Assembly (NCBI RefSeq): GCF_001577525.1
Contig: NZ_CP013015.1
Coordinates: forward strand, 1,136,966 to 1,200,965
Source of the DNA: Candidatus Desulfofervidus auxilii
GTDB lineage: Bacteria; Desulfobacterota; Desulfofervidia; Desulfofervidales; Desulfofervidaceae
Reading direction: 5' to 3'
DNA: 64,000 nucleotides
Part shown: piece after piece, positions 26,537 through 35,543 of the stretch
Layout: each line of letters opens with the position of its first letter
Numbering within the stretch: the stretch's first letter is position 1
The notes under the pieces: model-generated
The model's database searches: none
The model's input: only the letters and a program-made list of their open reading frames with translations
Told to the model about the DNA's origin: nothing
Translations under genes and position numbers: made by a program

Positions 26537-26566
26537 ATTTTATCAGTAAATTAAAAAAAATGTCAA
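26537..26566 (-). promoter_or_regulatory. Promoter of the single-domain usp gene
   Basis: On the minus strand TTGACA (26566-26561) and TAAAAT (26542-26537) are separated by 18 bp of T/A-rich sequence. It points toward the usp start at 26507 and lies back to back with the PEP synthase leader. Confidence 0.55.
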
Positions 26567-26661
26567 GGAAATAACTGTTTTTTTCTTGCCTTTTAACTTT
26601 TTTTGAAGTAAAACAAAATGGAAAAACTTAAGAAGGAAAAGTTTAAGGAGGATTTTAGAAA

Positions 26662-29115
26662 ATGGCTGGGAAGGATTTTGTGCTTTGGTTTAAAGAAATT
26701 TCTATTAAGGATGTGCCTTTAGTAGGAGGCAAAAATGCCTCTTTAGGAGAGATGTTTCAGAAACTGACATCCCAAGGTGTTAATGTCCCTGATGGCTTTG
26801 CCATTACTGCCTTTGCTTATCGGTATTTTATTGAAAAGGCAGGATTATTACAAAAAATAAAGGATACCTTAAAGGGTTTAGATACCCATAATATGGAAGA
26901 CTTAAAACGCCGTGGAGCAGAAGTCCGCTCTCTTATTCGGAATGCCCCATTGCCTCCTGAGCTTTCTGAGATAATTGTTGTGGATTATAGGAAGCTATGT
27001 GAAAAATATGGTATAGAAAAATTAGATGTAGCGGTTCGTTCTTCTGCCACAGCAGAAGATTTACCTGATGCCTCTTTTGCTGGCCAACAAGAGACCTATT
27101 TGAATATCCGTGGAGAAGAAAGATTATTGGAGGCATGTAAGGATTGTTTTGCCAGTCTTTTTACCAACAGGGCGATTTCTTACCGTGAAGATAAAGGCTT
27201 TGGACATTTTGATGTCTACCTCTCTATTGCTGTGCAAAAAATGGTGCGAAGTGACGCTGCCAGTGCAGGAGTGATGTTTACCTTAGATACTGAAAGCGGC
27301 TTTAAAGATGTGGTATTTATCAATGCCTCTTATGGTTTAGGAGAAAATGTGGTGCAGGGGGCGGTAAATCCTGATGAATACTATGTATTTAAACCTACTC
27401 TTAAAATGGGTAAACGTCCTATCATAGGAAAAGGTATGGGGTCTAAGCACCAAAAACTGGTTTATACCGAAGATGGCCAGTCAGTAAAAAATATTCCTAC
27501 CACAGAGGAAGAAAGAAGGAGTTATGTATTAAATGATGATGAAATTTTGTTGTTAGCTGATTGGGCATGTAAAATAGAGGAGCATTATGGCAAACCTATG
27601 GATATTGAATGGGCCAAAGATGGTGATGGAGAAAAAATAGGCACTGGACAGTTTTTTATTGTGCAAGCTAGGCCAGAGACTGTGCAATCTCAAAGGGATT
27701 ATTCTTCAATGGAAACCTATGTATTGAAAGAAAAATATTATGAATTAGAGGCTCAAGGCAAAGTCTTGTGCAAAGGTCTAGCCGTAGGTAATAAAATCGG
27801 TCAAGGTAGGGCTTATAATATTATTTCTTCAGAACAAATTAATGAATTTAAGCCAGGAGGTGTGTTAGTTACCGATATGACCGACCCAGATTGGGAGCCC
27901 ATTATGAAAGTAGCGGCTGCCATTGTGACCAATCGGGGTGGAAGGACTTGTCATGCAGCCATTGTTTCTAGAGAATTGGGCATCCCCTGTGTCATTGGTA
28001 CAGGCAATGCTACTGAGCTGATTAAAGAAGGGTATGAAGTAACAGTAGATTGCAGTGAAGGTGAAATTGGCTATGTTTATAATGGCATTATTCCTTATGA
28101 AATTGAACATTTAGACCTAAAGACTTTACCCAAAACAAAGACAAAAATTATGATGAATGTGGGTATCCCAGAAAAGGCATTTTTCCAAGGACAAATTCCC
28201 TGTGATGGTGTAGGTTTAGCTAGAGAAGAGTTCATTATCAATTCTCATATTGGAATTCATCCTTTAGCCCTTATTCATTATGAAGAGTTAAAAGCAAAGG
28301 CCAAAACTGATGCTAACATTGCTCAAATTGTAAAACAAATAGATGAAAAGACCAAAGGCTATCCTGACAAAATTACCTATTTTGTAGAAAGACTGGCCCG
28401 AGGCATAGGGAGAATAGCTGCCGCTTTTTATCCCAATGATGTCATTGTGCGGCTCTCAGACTTTAAGACCAATGAATATGCTAATTTAATTGGTGGTACT
28501 TTGTATGAACCCCAAGAACACAATCCCATGATTGGATGGCGTGGGGCCTCTAGATATTATGATGAAAAGTTCAAACCTGCCTTTGGATTAGAATGTAAGG
28601 CGATATTAAAGGCCAGAGAAGAAATGGGATTGACAAATATTAAGGTGATGATTCCATTTTGCCGCACTCCAGAGGAGGGAAAGAAGGTTATTGAAATCAT
28701 GAAAGAATTTGGTCTGGTGCAGGGAGAAAATGGATTAGAAGTTTATGTAATGTGTGAAATACCCAGTAATGTAGTATTGGCAGATGCCTTTGCTGATATA
28801 TTTGACGGATTTTCTATTGGTTCTAATGATTTAACCCAGCTTACTTTGGGTCTGGATAGAGATTCTGAATTAGTCTCCCACATTTATGATGAGCGAAATG
28901 AGGCCGTAGAGCGTTTGGTGGCTCAAGTGATTAAGGTGGCTAAAGAACGGAATAGAAAAATAGGTATTTGTGGACAGGCCCCTAGTGACTTTCCTGAATT
29001 TACAGAATTTCTAGTAAAGTGTGGAATAGACTCTATCAGTTTAAATCCTGATGTGGTGGTTAAAACAAGGCTATTAGTAGCCAAAATTGAAAAAGAATTG
29101 GGGGTTTTACCCTAA
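26662..29115 (+). CDS. ppsA: Phosphoenolpyruvate synthase
   Basis: The 817-residue enzyme makes PEP from pyruvate and ATP for gluconeogenesis. The N-terminal ATP-grasp part shows VGGKNASLGEMF, VAVRSSATAEDLPDASFAGQ and QARPETVQSQ. The swivelling phosphohistidine domain carries GGRTCHAAIVSRELGIPCV near residue 424. The C-terminal TIM barrel has GVGLAREEF, IGSNDLTQLTLG, and the catalytic cysteine in GICGQAPSDFPEF near 770. A GGAGG site precedes the ATG. It is monocistronic between the divergent usp gene and the convergent kinase gene. With enolase at 10006 it fits growth on C2/C3 compounds or CO2. Confidence 0.95.
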   Translation: MAGKDFVLWFKEISIKDVPLVGGKNASLGEMFQKLTSQGVNVPDGFAITAFAYRYFIEKAGLLQKIKDTLKGLDTHNMEDLKRRGAEVRSLIRNAPLPPELSEIIVVDYRKLCEKYGIEKLDVAVRSSATAEDLPDASFAGQQETYLNIRGEERLLEACKDCFASLFTNRAISYREDKGFGHFDVYLSIAVQKMVRSDAASAGVMFTLDTESGFKDVVFINASYGLGENVVQGAVNPDEYYVFKPTLKMGKRPIIGKGMGSKHQKLVYTEDGQSVKNIPTTEEERRSYVLNDDEILLLADWACKIEEHYGKPMDIEWAKDGDGEKIGTGQFFIVQARPETVQSQRDYSSMETYVLKEKYYELEAQGKVLCKGLAVGNKIGQGRAYNIISSEQINEFKPGGVLVTDMTDPDWEPIMKVAAAIVTNRGGRTCHAAIVSRELGIPCVIGTGNATELIKEGYEVTVDCSEGEIGYVYNGIIPYEIEHLDLKTLPKTKTKIMMNVGIPEKAFFQGQIPCDGVGLAREEFIINSHIGIHPLALIHYEELKAKAKTDANIAQIVKQIDEKTKGYPDKITYFVERLARGIGRIAAAFYPNDVIVRLSDFKTNEYANLIGGTLYEPQEHNPMIGWRGASRYYDEKFKPAFGLECKAILKAREEMGLTNIKVMIPFCRTPEEGKKVIEIMKEFGLVQGENGLEVYVMCEIPSNVVLADAFADIFDGFSIGSNDLTQLTLGLDRDSELVSHIYDERNEAVERLVAQVIKVAKERNRKIGICGQAPSDFPEFTEFLVKCGIDSISLNPDVVVKTRLLVAKIEKELGVLP

Positions 29116-29181
29116 GGAGGCAATTTCCTAAGGTATAGAATAAGTTTTAAACAGTGGATGAGTTAGGCTAAATGGGTGGCG

Positions 29182-32007
29182 TTAGCTAATTATGTCTTTA
29201 AGTACCTTCGCTAAATCTACCATTCTATATGGTTTGGCAATAGCTCCACAAAAACCATACTTTTTATAATCAGCCATAATTGGATCTGTAGAATAACCAC
29301 TTGAAACAATGCCCTTTACATCAGGGTCTATTTCAGATAACCTTTTTATTGCTTCTTCTCCACCCATACTTCCTGGAACAATTAAGTCTAAAATCACTGC
29401 ATCAAAAGGTTTTTTTTCTAATAAAGCCTTTTTGTATAAATCAATTGCTTCATACCCGTCTTTAGCAAATTCTGTTTCATATCCAAGCTGATTTAACATT
29501 TCACCAAGGACTTCTAGAATCATTTCTTCATCATCCATAATAAGCACTCTGCCCTTTCCTTTAATTTTTTCTTCTATACCTTCTATTATCTTTGTTTTTT
29601 TAGAAGCAGGTAAATAGAGGTAAAAAATACTTCCTTTACCTACTTTTGATTTTGCAAATATATGTCCATGGTGTTTTTTTATAATTGAGTAGGCTGTGCT
29701 AAGCCCAAGACCACTTCCTCTTTTCTTGGTAGTAAAAAAGGGGTCAAATATCTTAGATAAGTATTTTTTAGGAATACCCACTCCCTGGTCTTTAATGGAT
29801 ATTTTTAGATATCTTCCTGCTTTAAGCGGCAAATTATCCTTTTTTGTTACTACTACATTCTCACAAATTACTTTAATTACTCCACCAGTGGGCATAGCTT
29901 GGTCTGCATTGATAATAATATTCTGAATCGCTTGAGCTATCTGGCTTTCATCTGCTTCAACCAGCCACAGGTCATCAGGAATAGAAAATTCACATCTTAC
30001 ATTTGAACCACTCAAAGCAAAACTCACCGCATCTCTTATCAATTCAGCCATAGAAATAACTTTTTTCACAGGTTCTCCTCCTTTAGCAAAGGTAAGGAGT
30101 TGCTGGCTCAAACCCTTGCCACGCAAGCATATATTTTCTACATTCTCCAACTTTTTAATAACCACTTCATCTTCGGGTCTTGAGTAAGTCTTGGCTAAAA
30201 TAATATTACCTAAAATACCAGTTAAGACATTGTTAAAATCATGGGCAATACCACCTGCTAATACCCCAAGTGATTCAAGTTTCTCCATCTTCATTAACTC
30301 CTGTTCTCTTTTTCTCTTTTCTGTCACATCCCGAAAGACAATAATAACGCCTATAATCTTTCCTGTGTGGTCTTTAATAGGTGCTCCACTGTCTGCAATC
30401 ACCCTTTCTGTTCCATCTCTGGCTATTACCACAGTATCATTGGCTAACCCTACTATACCTCCTGTGTTTATTACCCTTTCAAATGGATTTTCACACCTTT
30501 TGCGAGTATGTTCATTGATAATCACAAAGACTTTTTCTAATGGTTTTCCTATTGCCTTTTCCTGTTTCCAGCCTGTTAAATCTTCAGCAATTTTATTTAA
30601 CATAATAACTTTTCCTTCAGCATCTGTAACAATTACTCCATCTCCAATAGAACGTAAAGTAACAGAAAGCCTTTCTTTTTCAGCAAAAACCATCTCTCCC
30701 TTCAGTTTGTCCTCAAGGGCAATGCTCCACATATTAGCTATGGTTTCAAAGAAGATAGTGTCTTCTTTAGGTATATCTCTTTTTGTGTAAGCACATAGAT
30801 GAACCACTCCTAAAAGTGTTCTTTTTTCTCCAATAAGAGGATAGCTGATGATTGAATTTATACCCAATTCATTAAGTCTTTGGGCATGGGTATGTAATAT
30901 TTTGTGTTTTTTGACATCTGGGGCAAAGATAGGTATTTTTGTGCGTGCCACTAAAGCAGCTACATATTTTTTATCATCAATAGATTGTGTAGATATCTTT
31001 TCTCTTACTTGTTTTTTAACTAATCCTGATACAGCAATAGGAATAAGTGTTTTTGATTTTTCATTATAAATTCTTACCGCACCAAAATCAAAGTTTAATA
31101 TTTTTAACAAACTATTAAGGATTTTATGGCATAGCTTAGAAGCATCAGGAGCAAGAATAACCGCCTTAGCAACAGCAGAGAAGGCTTCGCGTTCTCTTTT
31201 AATTTTATCTTCTATCTTCTTTTTTTCTGTAATATCCCTTACCATTGTCTGCAAGGCAGGTTTCCCTTTATAAGTGATAGGGGAAAAGCTAACTTGTAAA
31301 TATTTTATTTCCCCGGCCTTTATCCATTTATATTCCTGTATGCCAATTGGTCCATATTTCATTACTCTGTTTATGTTTTCTAAAGCCCGCTGTCTTTCTT
31401 CTGAAGATATAAATTCAATAACATTTTTTTTGAGAATATCTTTTTTGGAAAGGTTTAGTATTTTACACATTGCCTGATTTACAAATACAAACTGGCCATC
31501 CTGAATAATTACAAAACCATCAGAAGAATTTTCAACAAGGGTTCTATATTTTTCTTCAGATTCTGCTAAAGCACTAGTGCGTTCTTTAACTTTTCTTTCT
31601 AATTCCTCTTGTAAGCGTTTTTCCTGGAGAATGGTTTTTCCTTCTACTGTAATATATTTAACTTTACCCTCTTTTATAACAGGCTGGGTATTAAAAATTA
31701 TAGAAATACTACCACCACTTATATCCCTTATACTTGTTTCCATTCTGCTTGAAACACCCTGTTTTGCCTTTTCAATGGCTTCAGTGACCTTTTTTTGTTC
31801 AGTTTTTGAATGAGAAAACCATTTTGTATCAGGAAAGTATTTCCCGTATACCTCTTCTAATTCAATTCCACCTGCTTTCAAAGGAGCTTTATTGCAAAAA
31901 ATCAATTTTCCTTCTGCATCAAGCTTTCCAACAAAGGTATCCAGGGTATCTATCCACTCTTTTAATGCCTCTATTTCCTGTTTGAGCTTTTTTAATTCAT
32001 CTTCCAT
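29182..32007 (-). CDS. Hybrid sensor histidine kinase (PAS-PAS-GAF-PAS-HisKA-HATPase-REC)
   Basis: The 941-residue cytoplasmic protein has no membrane segment. In order: PAS about 15-125, coiled coil (VKERTSALAESEEKYR), PAS about 145-265, GAF about 280-440, PAS about 445-570, HisKA with GGIAHDFNNVLTGILGN near 585, HATPase with FFTTKKRGSGLGLSTAYS, and a receiver domain (VLIMDDEEM, phosphate acceptor in ILDLIVPG). I chose ATG 32007 because a GGGAGGG site precedes it. The frame is open further up to 32271, but that part lies in the repeat and the putative promoter. It resembles the second hybrid kinase at 56019. Signal unknown; no partner regulator is adjacent. Confidence 0.85.
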   Translation of the reverse strand: MEDELKKLKQEIEALKEWIDTLDTFVGKLDAEGKLIFCNKAPLKAGGIELEEVYGKYFPDTKWFSHSKTEQKKVTEAIEKAKQGVSSRMETSIRDISGGSISIIFNTQPVIKEGKVKYITVEGKTILQEKRLQEELERKVKERTSALAESEEKYRTLVENSSDGFVIIQDGQFVFVNQAMCKILNLSKKDILKKNVIEFISSEERQRALENINRVMKYGPIGIQEYKWIKAGEIKYLQVSFSPITYKGKPALQTMVRDITEKKKIEDKIKREREAFSAVAKAVILAPDASKLCHKILNSLLKILNFDFGAVRIYNEKSKTLIPIAVSGLVKKQVREKISTQSIDDKKYVAALVARTKIPIFAPDVKKHKILHTHAQRLNELGINSIISYPLIGEKRTLLGVVHLCAYTKRDIPKEDTIFFETIANMWSIALEDKLKGEMVFAEKERLSVTLRSIGDGVIVTDAEGKVIMLNKIAEDLTGWKQEKAIGKPLEKVFVIINEHTRKRCENPFERVINTGGIVGLANDTVVIARDGTERVIADSGAPIKDHTGKIIGVIIVFRDVTEKRKREQELMKMEKLESLGVLAGGIAHDFNNVLTGILGNIILAKTYSRPEDEVVIKKLENVENICLRGKGLSQQLLTFAKGGEPVKKVISMAELIRDAVSFALSGSNVRCEFSIPDDLWLVEADESQIAQAIQNIIINADQAMPTGGVIKVICENVVVTKKDNLPLKAGRYLKISIKDQGVGIPKKYLSKIFDPFFTTKKRGSGLGLSTAYSIIKKHHGHIFAKSKVGKGSIFYLYLPASKKTKIIEGIEEKIKGKGRVLIMDDEEMILEVLGEMLNQLGYETEFAKDGYEAIDLYKKALLEKKPFDAVILDLIVPGSMGGEEAIKRLSEIDPDVKGIVSSGYSTDPIMADYKKYGFCGAIAKPYRMVDLAKVLKDIIS

Positions 32008-32134
32008 TTTTAATCCCTCCCAAGCCTTCTCTTTAAAATTTCCAACATTCAGTTTTCTTCCTTTTGGGCAGGACAAATCTCTAACAAGCTTATCCTCCCA
32101 ATTCTCATTTTGTAACTTAAGTAAACTATATAAA

Positions 32135-32163
32135 ATTCTAACACAAGATTCGAAAGTCCGAAA
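32135..32163 (-). promoter_or_regulatory. Possible promoter of the hybrid kinase, at fixed distance from repeat copy B
   Basis: On the minus strand a TAGAAT -10-like hexamer (32140-32135) lies 17 bp after a poor -35 match, TTTCGG (32163-32158). It is listed because its distance from the end of the repeat equals that of the better promoters beside copies A and C. Confidence 0.3.
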
Positions 32164-32183
32164 TGTTTCCATTACCTTTACCC

Positions 32184-32660
32184 AGGAGTTCGTCAAAGTA
32201 ATTTTAACGGAGATCCAAATGTTAAGCGCACCTGTCTGCCGACAGGCAGGATGGCTCAATGCAGAATGCAAATTGAAAAATGCAAAATCGCCTTCTGTTA
32301 AATTGGAACGTTAGCACGTTAGAATTGGAAATTGGGAATTGGGAAATGGGAATTTCTGTTTTCTATTTTCTGTTTCCCGTTTCCCTTTCCTTCTTTATCC
32401 ACGTTAGCACGTTAGAACGATGAGACGTGCTTAGTCCTTAGTCCCTAGTCCTTAGTCTTTAGTCAATTCTAGTTTTCTTTTTGATTGAGGCAATGAAGTT
32501 GTTTAATTTGACGCCTAGCTTATCAAGGTTTGGCATTACAAAGTTTGCAAGTTAAAAAGTTGCAAGTTAACACGTTGGAACTGGGAATTGGGAACTGGGA
32601 AATGGGAATTTCTGTTTTCCGTTTTCTATTTTCTTAACTGTATTTTGTAGGTTTGACCCC
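32184..32660 (-). repeat. Interspersed non-coding repeat, copy B (477 bp, inverted)
   Basis: This is the reverse-complement orientation of copies A and C and fills most of the 678-bp gap between the kinase start (32007) and the nuclease stop (32686). Both constant ends are present; the right end differs slightly (CGAACTCCT instead of CGAAGTCCT, and AATTTAACAG instead of AATTTGACAG). The interior holds the same 7-bp and 8-bp word blocks as copy A, including the GACTARG block at about 32430-32465. The 20-bp palindrome is at the same place. The rest of the gap is the kinase leader. Confidence 0.85.
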
Positions 32661-32685
32661 AGGAACAGGAAACAACCCCAGTAAC

Positions 32686-33975
32686 CTACTTGACTATAAA
32701 ATAAGGACGAAATTTTTTAAGTCTTTTTGGCCCAATGCCTTTCACTTTAAGCAAATCATCTATGGTTTTATAAGGTCGTCCAGCTATAATTCTTTCAGAA
32801 AGAACAGGACCGATTCCTTTAATAGACATAAGTTCTTTTTTGCTAGCGGTGTTTAGGTTAAGCAAGCCCTGCGGAGATTTGGTTTCTTCTAATTTCAAGG
32901 AAGTAGTTTCTTTGTTTTTAAAATAGAAGGGTTCAGTGGAAAAATAGGCAAAAATCGGCAAGTGATCTGAGTATCCCTTACCCAGATGCCTGCCCATGCC
33001 ATTTTTGTCCCTTTGCCAACGATAGATGGTGTTTCCTTTAAATAGGTAATCTGGTTCAAACTTGTCAAACGAGTTATCAACATAGGAAATTCCCTTGTTA
33101 TCATAAAGTCCCTTGGATACAATAATACTATCAGGACTGTTTTTATTCCCGAAAAAAATGTAAGACCAGCGTCGGGATTTATCGATTTCAAGCCACAAAT
33201 TGTATAGATACTTATTTCTGGCCTGTTTCTTCAGAATTCTTTCACTTACCATTTTAGAATCTTTGATAGTTCCGAGGATATGATTGATGCCTGTGATACC
33301 ATTAGTATCGTTTAATCTGGAATTTTGGAAGGTTTGATATTCATTGTAATTGGAATTAAAATCACCTATCAGTATAAAATCAACATTATCTTTTAGTCTA
33401 TCAATTTCTTTCTTAAGCGCCTTTGCACAAGCTATCCGCATACTTTCAGGCCCTCGTTTCGATTTCCAGTGATTTATAAATAGGACGAAAGGATTGCCAT
33501 CAACGTTGAGGATTATTTTAAGAATATTCCTTGCATATTCATTGTTGACCTGGATTTCTTTTTTGTTAATAATTGGGAACTTAGACAGAATAGCACACTT
33601 TACTGGCGTAGCCTTGGAATCTGCAATTTCAATATAAGGGTAATACACATTGAAATCCTTTAGTTTATTATTTAGAAAAATAAGGGCCTTTTTCGACTCA
33701 ACCTCTTGCAGAGCAACAACATCAGCTCCCAAATCCTTTATTACTTTAGCAATATTGGTATATTTAATATTTGCAATATTTTCAGTCCAGCCATAGCTCC
33801 CATTTGGAATATACTCCATATATTCCGTTCCTTCTTTAATAAGGTCAAAAAGATTTTCCACATTATAGCTTACGACTTTAAAAGTTTTGGCTTCTATTAA
33901 TGTAATAGAGCACAAAAAAATATGCAAAATTAATACTATTGTTTTTATCTGCCATTTAAACATATACTTATTCAT
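32686..33975 (-). CDS. Exported endonuclease/exonuclease/phosphatase-family nuclease with HhH tail
   Basis: The 429-residue protein begins with a signal peptide (KWQIK, then a hydrophobic TIVLILHIFLCSITLI core, likely cleaved after IEA). Residues about 30-355 are an EEP-fold nuclease: VVSYNVENLFD, VVALQEVESK, INHWKSKRG, ILIGDFNSN and YSDHLPIFA, the usual metal and catalytic positions. Residues about 368-429 are a ComEA-like double helix-hairpin-helix (LNTASKKELMSIKGIGPVL and VKGIGPKRLKKF). An exported DNase with a DNA-binding tail suggests degradation or processing of extracellular DNA. The gene follows the THEP1 fragment by 9 bp. Confidence 0.85.
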   Translation of the reverse strand: MNKYMFKWQIKTIVLILHIFLCSITLIEAKTFKVVSYNVENLFDLIKEGTEYMEYIPNGSYGWTENIANIKYTNIAKVIKDLGADVVALQEVESKKALIFLNNKLKDFNVYYPYIEIADSKATPVKCAILSKFPIINKKEIQVNNEYARNILKIILNVDGNPFVLFINHWKSKRGPESMRIACAKALKKEIDRLKDNVDFILIGDFNSNYNEYQTFQNSRLNDTNGITGINHILGTIKDSKMVSERILKKQARNKYLYNLWLEIDKSRRWSYIFFGNKNSPDSIIVSKGLYDNKGISYVDNSFDKFEPDYLFKGNTIYRWQRDKNGMGRHLGKGYSDHLPIFAYFSTEPFYFKNKETTSLKLEETKSPQGLLNLNTASKKELMSIKGIGPVLSERIIAGRPYKTIDDLLKVKGIGPKRLKKFRPYFIVK

Positions 33976-33984
33976 TGTTTTTGC

Positions 33985-34182
33985 TCATTCTTTACTTACT
34001 TCCACAAGTCTTACTTCCGGTAAGTGCTTAATCTTTTTTATAAATTTATTACCCTTCAAACTAATGCTGCCTAATAAAGGATTTGGCTTAGAAAGCAAAT
34101 TCCACAAGAAGTCTTTGAATTTTTGAGAAAAGCATTCCATTTTTCCAATTTCATCAATTATAATGATTTTAAGATTAGCCAT
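33985..34182 (-). pseudogene. Fragment of a THEP1-type nucleoside-triphosphatase
   Basis: The 65-residue frame begins with LKIIIIDEIGKMECFSQKF, which is the Walker B region of the THEP1/NTPase_1 family. It continues with the expected LLGSISLKGN and VRLVEVSKE. The family is about 170-190 residues, with a Walker A loop at the N-terminus; that part is missing. The region where it should lie is occupied by the end of the flavoprotein gene, which overlaps this frame by 8 bp. Without Walker A it cannot bind nucleotide in the usual way, so I call it a decayed or truncated copy, though a small expressed peptide cannot be excluded. Confidence 0.65.
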
Positions 34183-35182
34183 ACCTTTTAAATATAAGTT
34201 CCCTACAAAATGCTATTTTTAAGCCATTTCTAAAACATTCAAAAAAAGTGTTTAAAAGTGGAAGAGGTAAGCACTTTAACGCCCTAGCTGCTTTCTGGTG
34301 TCTATATTTGACCTTCAGGAGATTGTTATATAAATTTTGTCCATTACTTTTAGATAATATCATTTGGGCTATACTTCTTCCTGACCCCAGGGCAAAGTAA
34401 ATACCTTCTCCTGTTAACCCCGAAGCAAGGCCTGCAGCATCTCCAGCAAGAAATATGCGGCCAAAATGATGACCCCGGTAATCTGTATTGATTAAATAAG
34501 GCTTAAATGGGCTATTTATCACTAATGCATGGGTTTTTTTTAACCAATGTAAAAAACCTGTTTTTGCCTTAAAGGCATTTTTAGGGTTAGAACATACAAA
34601 TCCTATTACCGTGCTTTTTTTATGAGGGAATATCCAACCATAACCAAAACCAAAAACATTTGCATCCAGAAACCACTCAATATCCTTAAGAGGAAAAGGA
34701 ATGGATGTCTGCCAAGCAATGAAAGCATACTTAGTAGGAATATTAAGATGCCGTCTGACAATAGAAGTGCTTCCATCTGCTCCCACCAGATAGCAATAGT
34801 TATACTGCCTACCATTTTTAGTAATGATTATATTCCCATTTATTTTTATCACTTTCTCCTTTTCTATCTTTGTTCCTGCTTTTTTTGCCCTTTCAAATAA
34901 CCATTTATTAAGCACCCTCCGATTGACTGTAAATATAACGGGCTTAGATGTCTTAAAAGTTGTTTTACCTAAAGGAGTGTGGATAATTTGGGTAACAAAT
35001 GCCCTCTCAATAATATCTTTAGGCAGTTCTTCAAAGTCCTTTACTGTCAATCCACCTGCACACAGCTTGTCCACAGGGAAAGCATGTTTCTCAAGCAAAA
35101 TTACATCCTTTCCTGATTTTGCTAGGTAATAAGCACAATTTAAGCCAGCAGGTCCTCCTCCAATGATAATTACTTCACTCAT
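34175..35182 (-). CDS. Geranylgeranyl-reductase-family flavoprotein
   Basis: The 335-residue FAD protein has an N-terminal dinucleotide fold (VIIIGGGPAGLNCAYYLAKS), an LCAGGLT segment near residue 43 typical of the geranylgeranyl reductase family, and the second FAD motif FLAGDAAGLASGLTGEGI near residue 270. The family saturates isoprenoid chains or oxidises small phenolics. Here the substrate is not known; uppS at 59985 shows that isoprenoid chains are made. ATG 35182 behind GAGTGAG is preferred over GTG 35191. It is slightly shorter than typical members (about 380), the difference lying at the C-terminus, where the THEP1 fragment overlaps. Confidence 0.75.
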   Translation of the reverse strand: MSEVIIIGGGPAGLNCAYYLAKSGKDVILLEKHAFPVDKLCAGGLTVKDFEELPKDIIERAFVTQIIHTPLGKTTFKTSKPVIFTVNRRVLNKWLFERAKKAGTKIEKEKVIKINGNIIITKNGRQYNYCYLVGADGSTSIVRRHLNIPTKYAFIAWQTSIPFPLKDIEWFLDANVFGFGYGWIFPHKKSTVIGFVCSNPKNAFKAKTGFLHWLKKTHALVINSPFKPYLINTDYRGHHFGRIFLAGDAAGLASGLTGEGIYFALGSGRSIAQMILSKSNGQNLYNNLLKVKYRHQKAARALKCLPLPLLNTFFECFRNGLKIAFCRELIFKRYG

Positions 35183-35249
35183 TTTTCTCACTCTAAATTA
35201 TCATAATACTTGTTTTTGGAAAACCTCAGAAGAGTGGAATTAAGTGGTT

Positions 35250-35543
35250 TTAAATAATTCTTTCCAATGGTAAAATAAAGACACAAATGCCTTTCCCTTT
35301 GAGCTTATTAGTATATTTCTTTAGTTCTTCCAGAAATTTCTCTCTCTTTTCTTCTTCCTCCGTAGCAATGATTAAAGCACTGTTAAATCCTGGCCAGACA
35401 GAGGTGTCCAGACGGGGTTCAGAATGTTTGCCCTTTCCCAAAACTCGTTCCAATCGGGAGTAAGCTTTTATCCCTGTTTTTTCTAAAATAGCCATTAAAT
35501 CTTCATCGTATTCCACGTGGTAAAAAATCAAAATGGCTTTCAT
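35250..35543 (-). CDS. PII-like small protein (PG0541-type, transporter-associated)
   Basis: The 97-residue protein has the ferredoxin-like beta-alpha-beta pattern of PII-related proteins (KAILIFYHVEYDEDLMAIL at the start). It also carries the block RLERVLGKGKHSEPRLDTSVWPG, written here as residues about 31-53, where WPG and nearby residues mark the PG0541 group. Such proteins usually sit by RND or other transporters and may bind small ligands. Its start overlaps the end of the PAP2 gene by 4 bp, so the two are coupled. The efflux genes lie on the other side of that gene, in the opposite direction. Confidence 0.6.
   Translation of the reverse strand: MKAILIFYHVEYDEDLMAILEKTGIKAYSRLERVLGKGKHSEPRLDTSVWPGFNSALIIATEEEEKREKFLEELKKYTNKLKGKGICVFILPLERII

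Noticed and set aside
30191-30790. 199-residue frame on + opposite the hybrid kinase
   Set aside because: It is a shadow of the kinase gene: hydrophobic, serine-rich composition typical of antisense frames, no ribosome site, and the minus-strand product has clear domains.
32008-32271. Full 1029-residue kinase beginning at 32271
   Set aside because: The extension lies in the repeat and leader, and ATG 32007 has a proper ribosome site and starts at the natural coiled-coil/PAS boundary.
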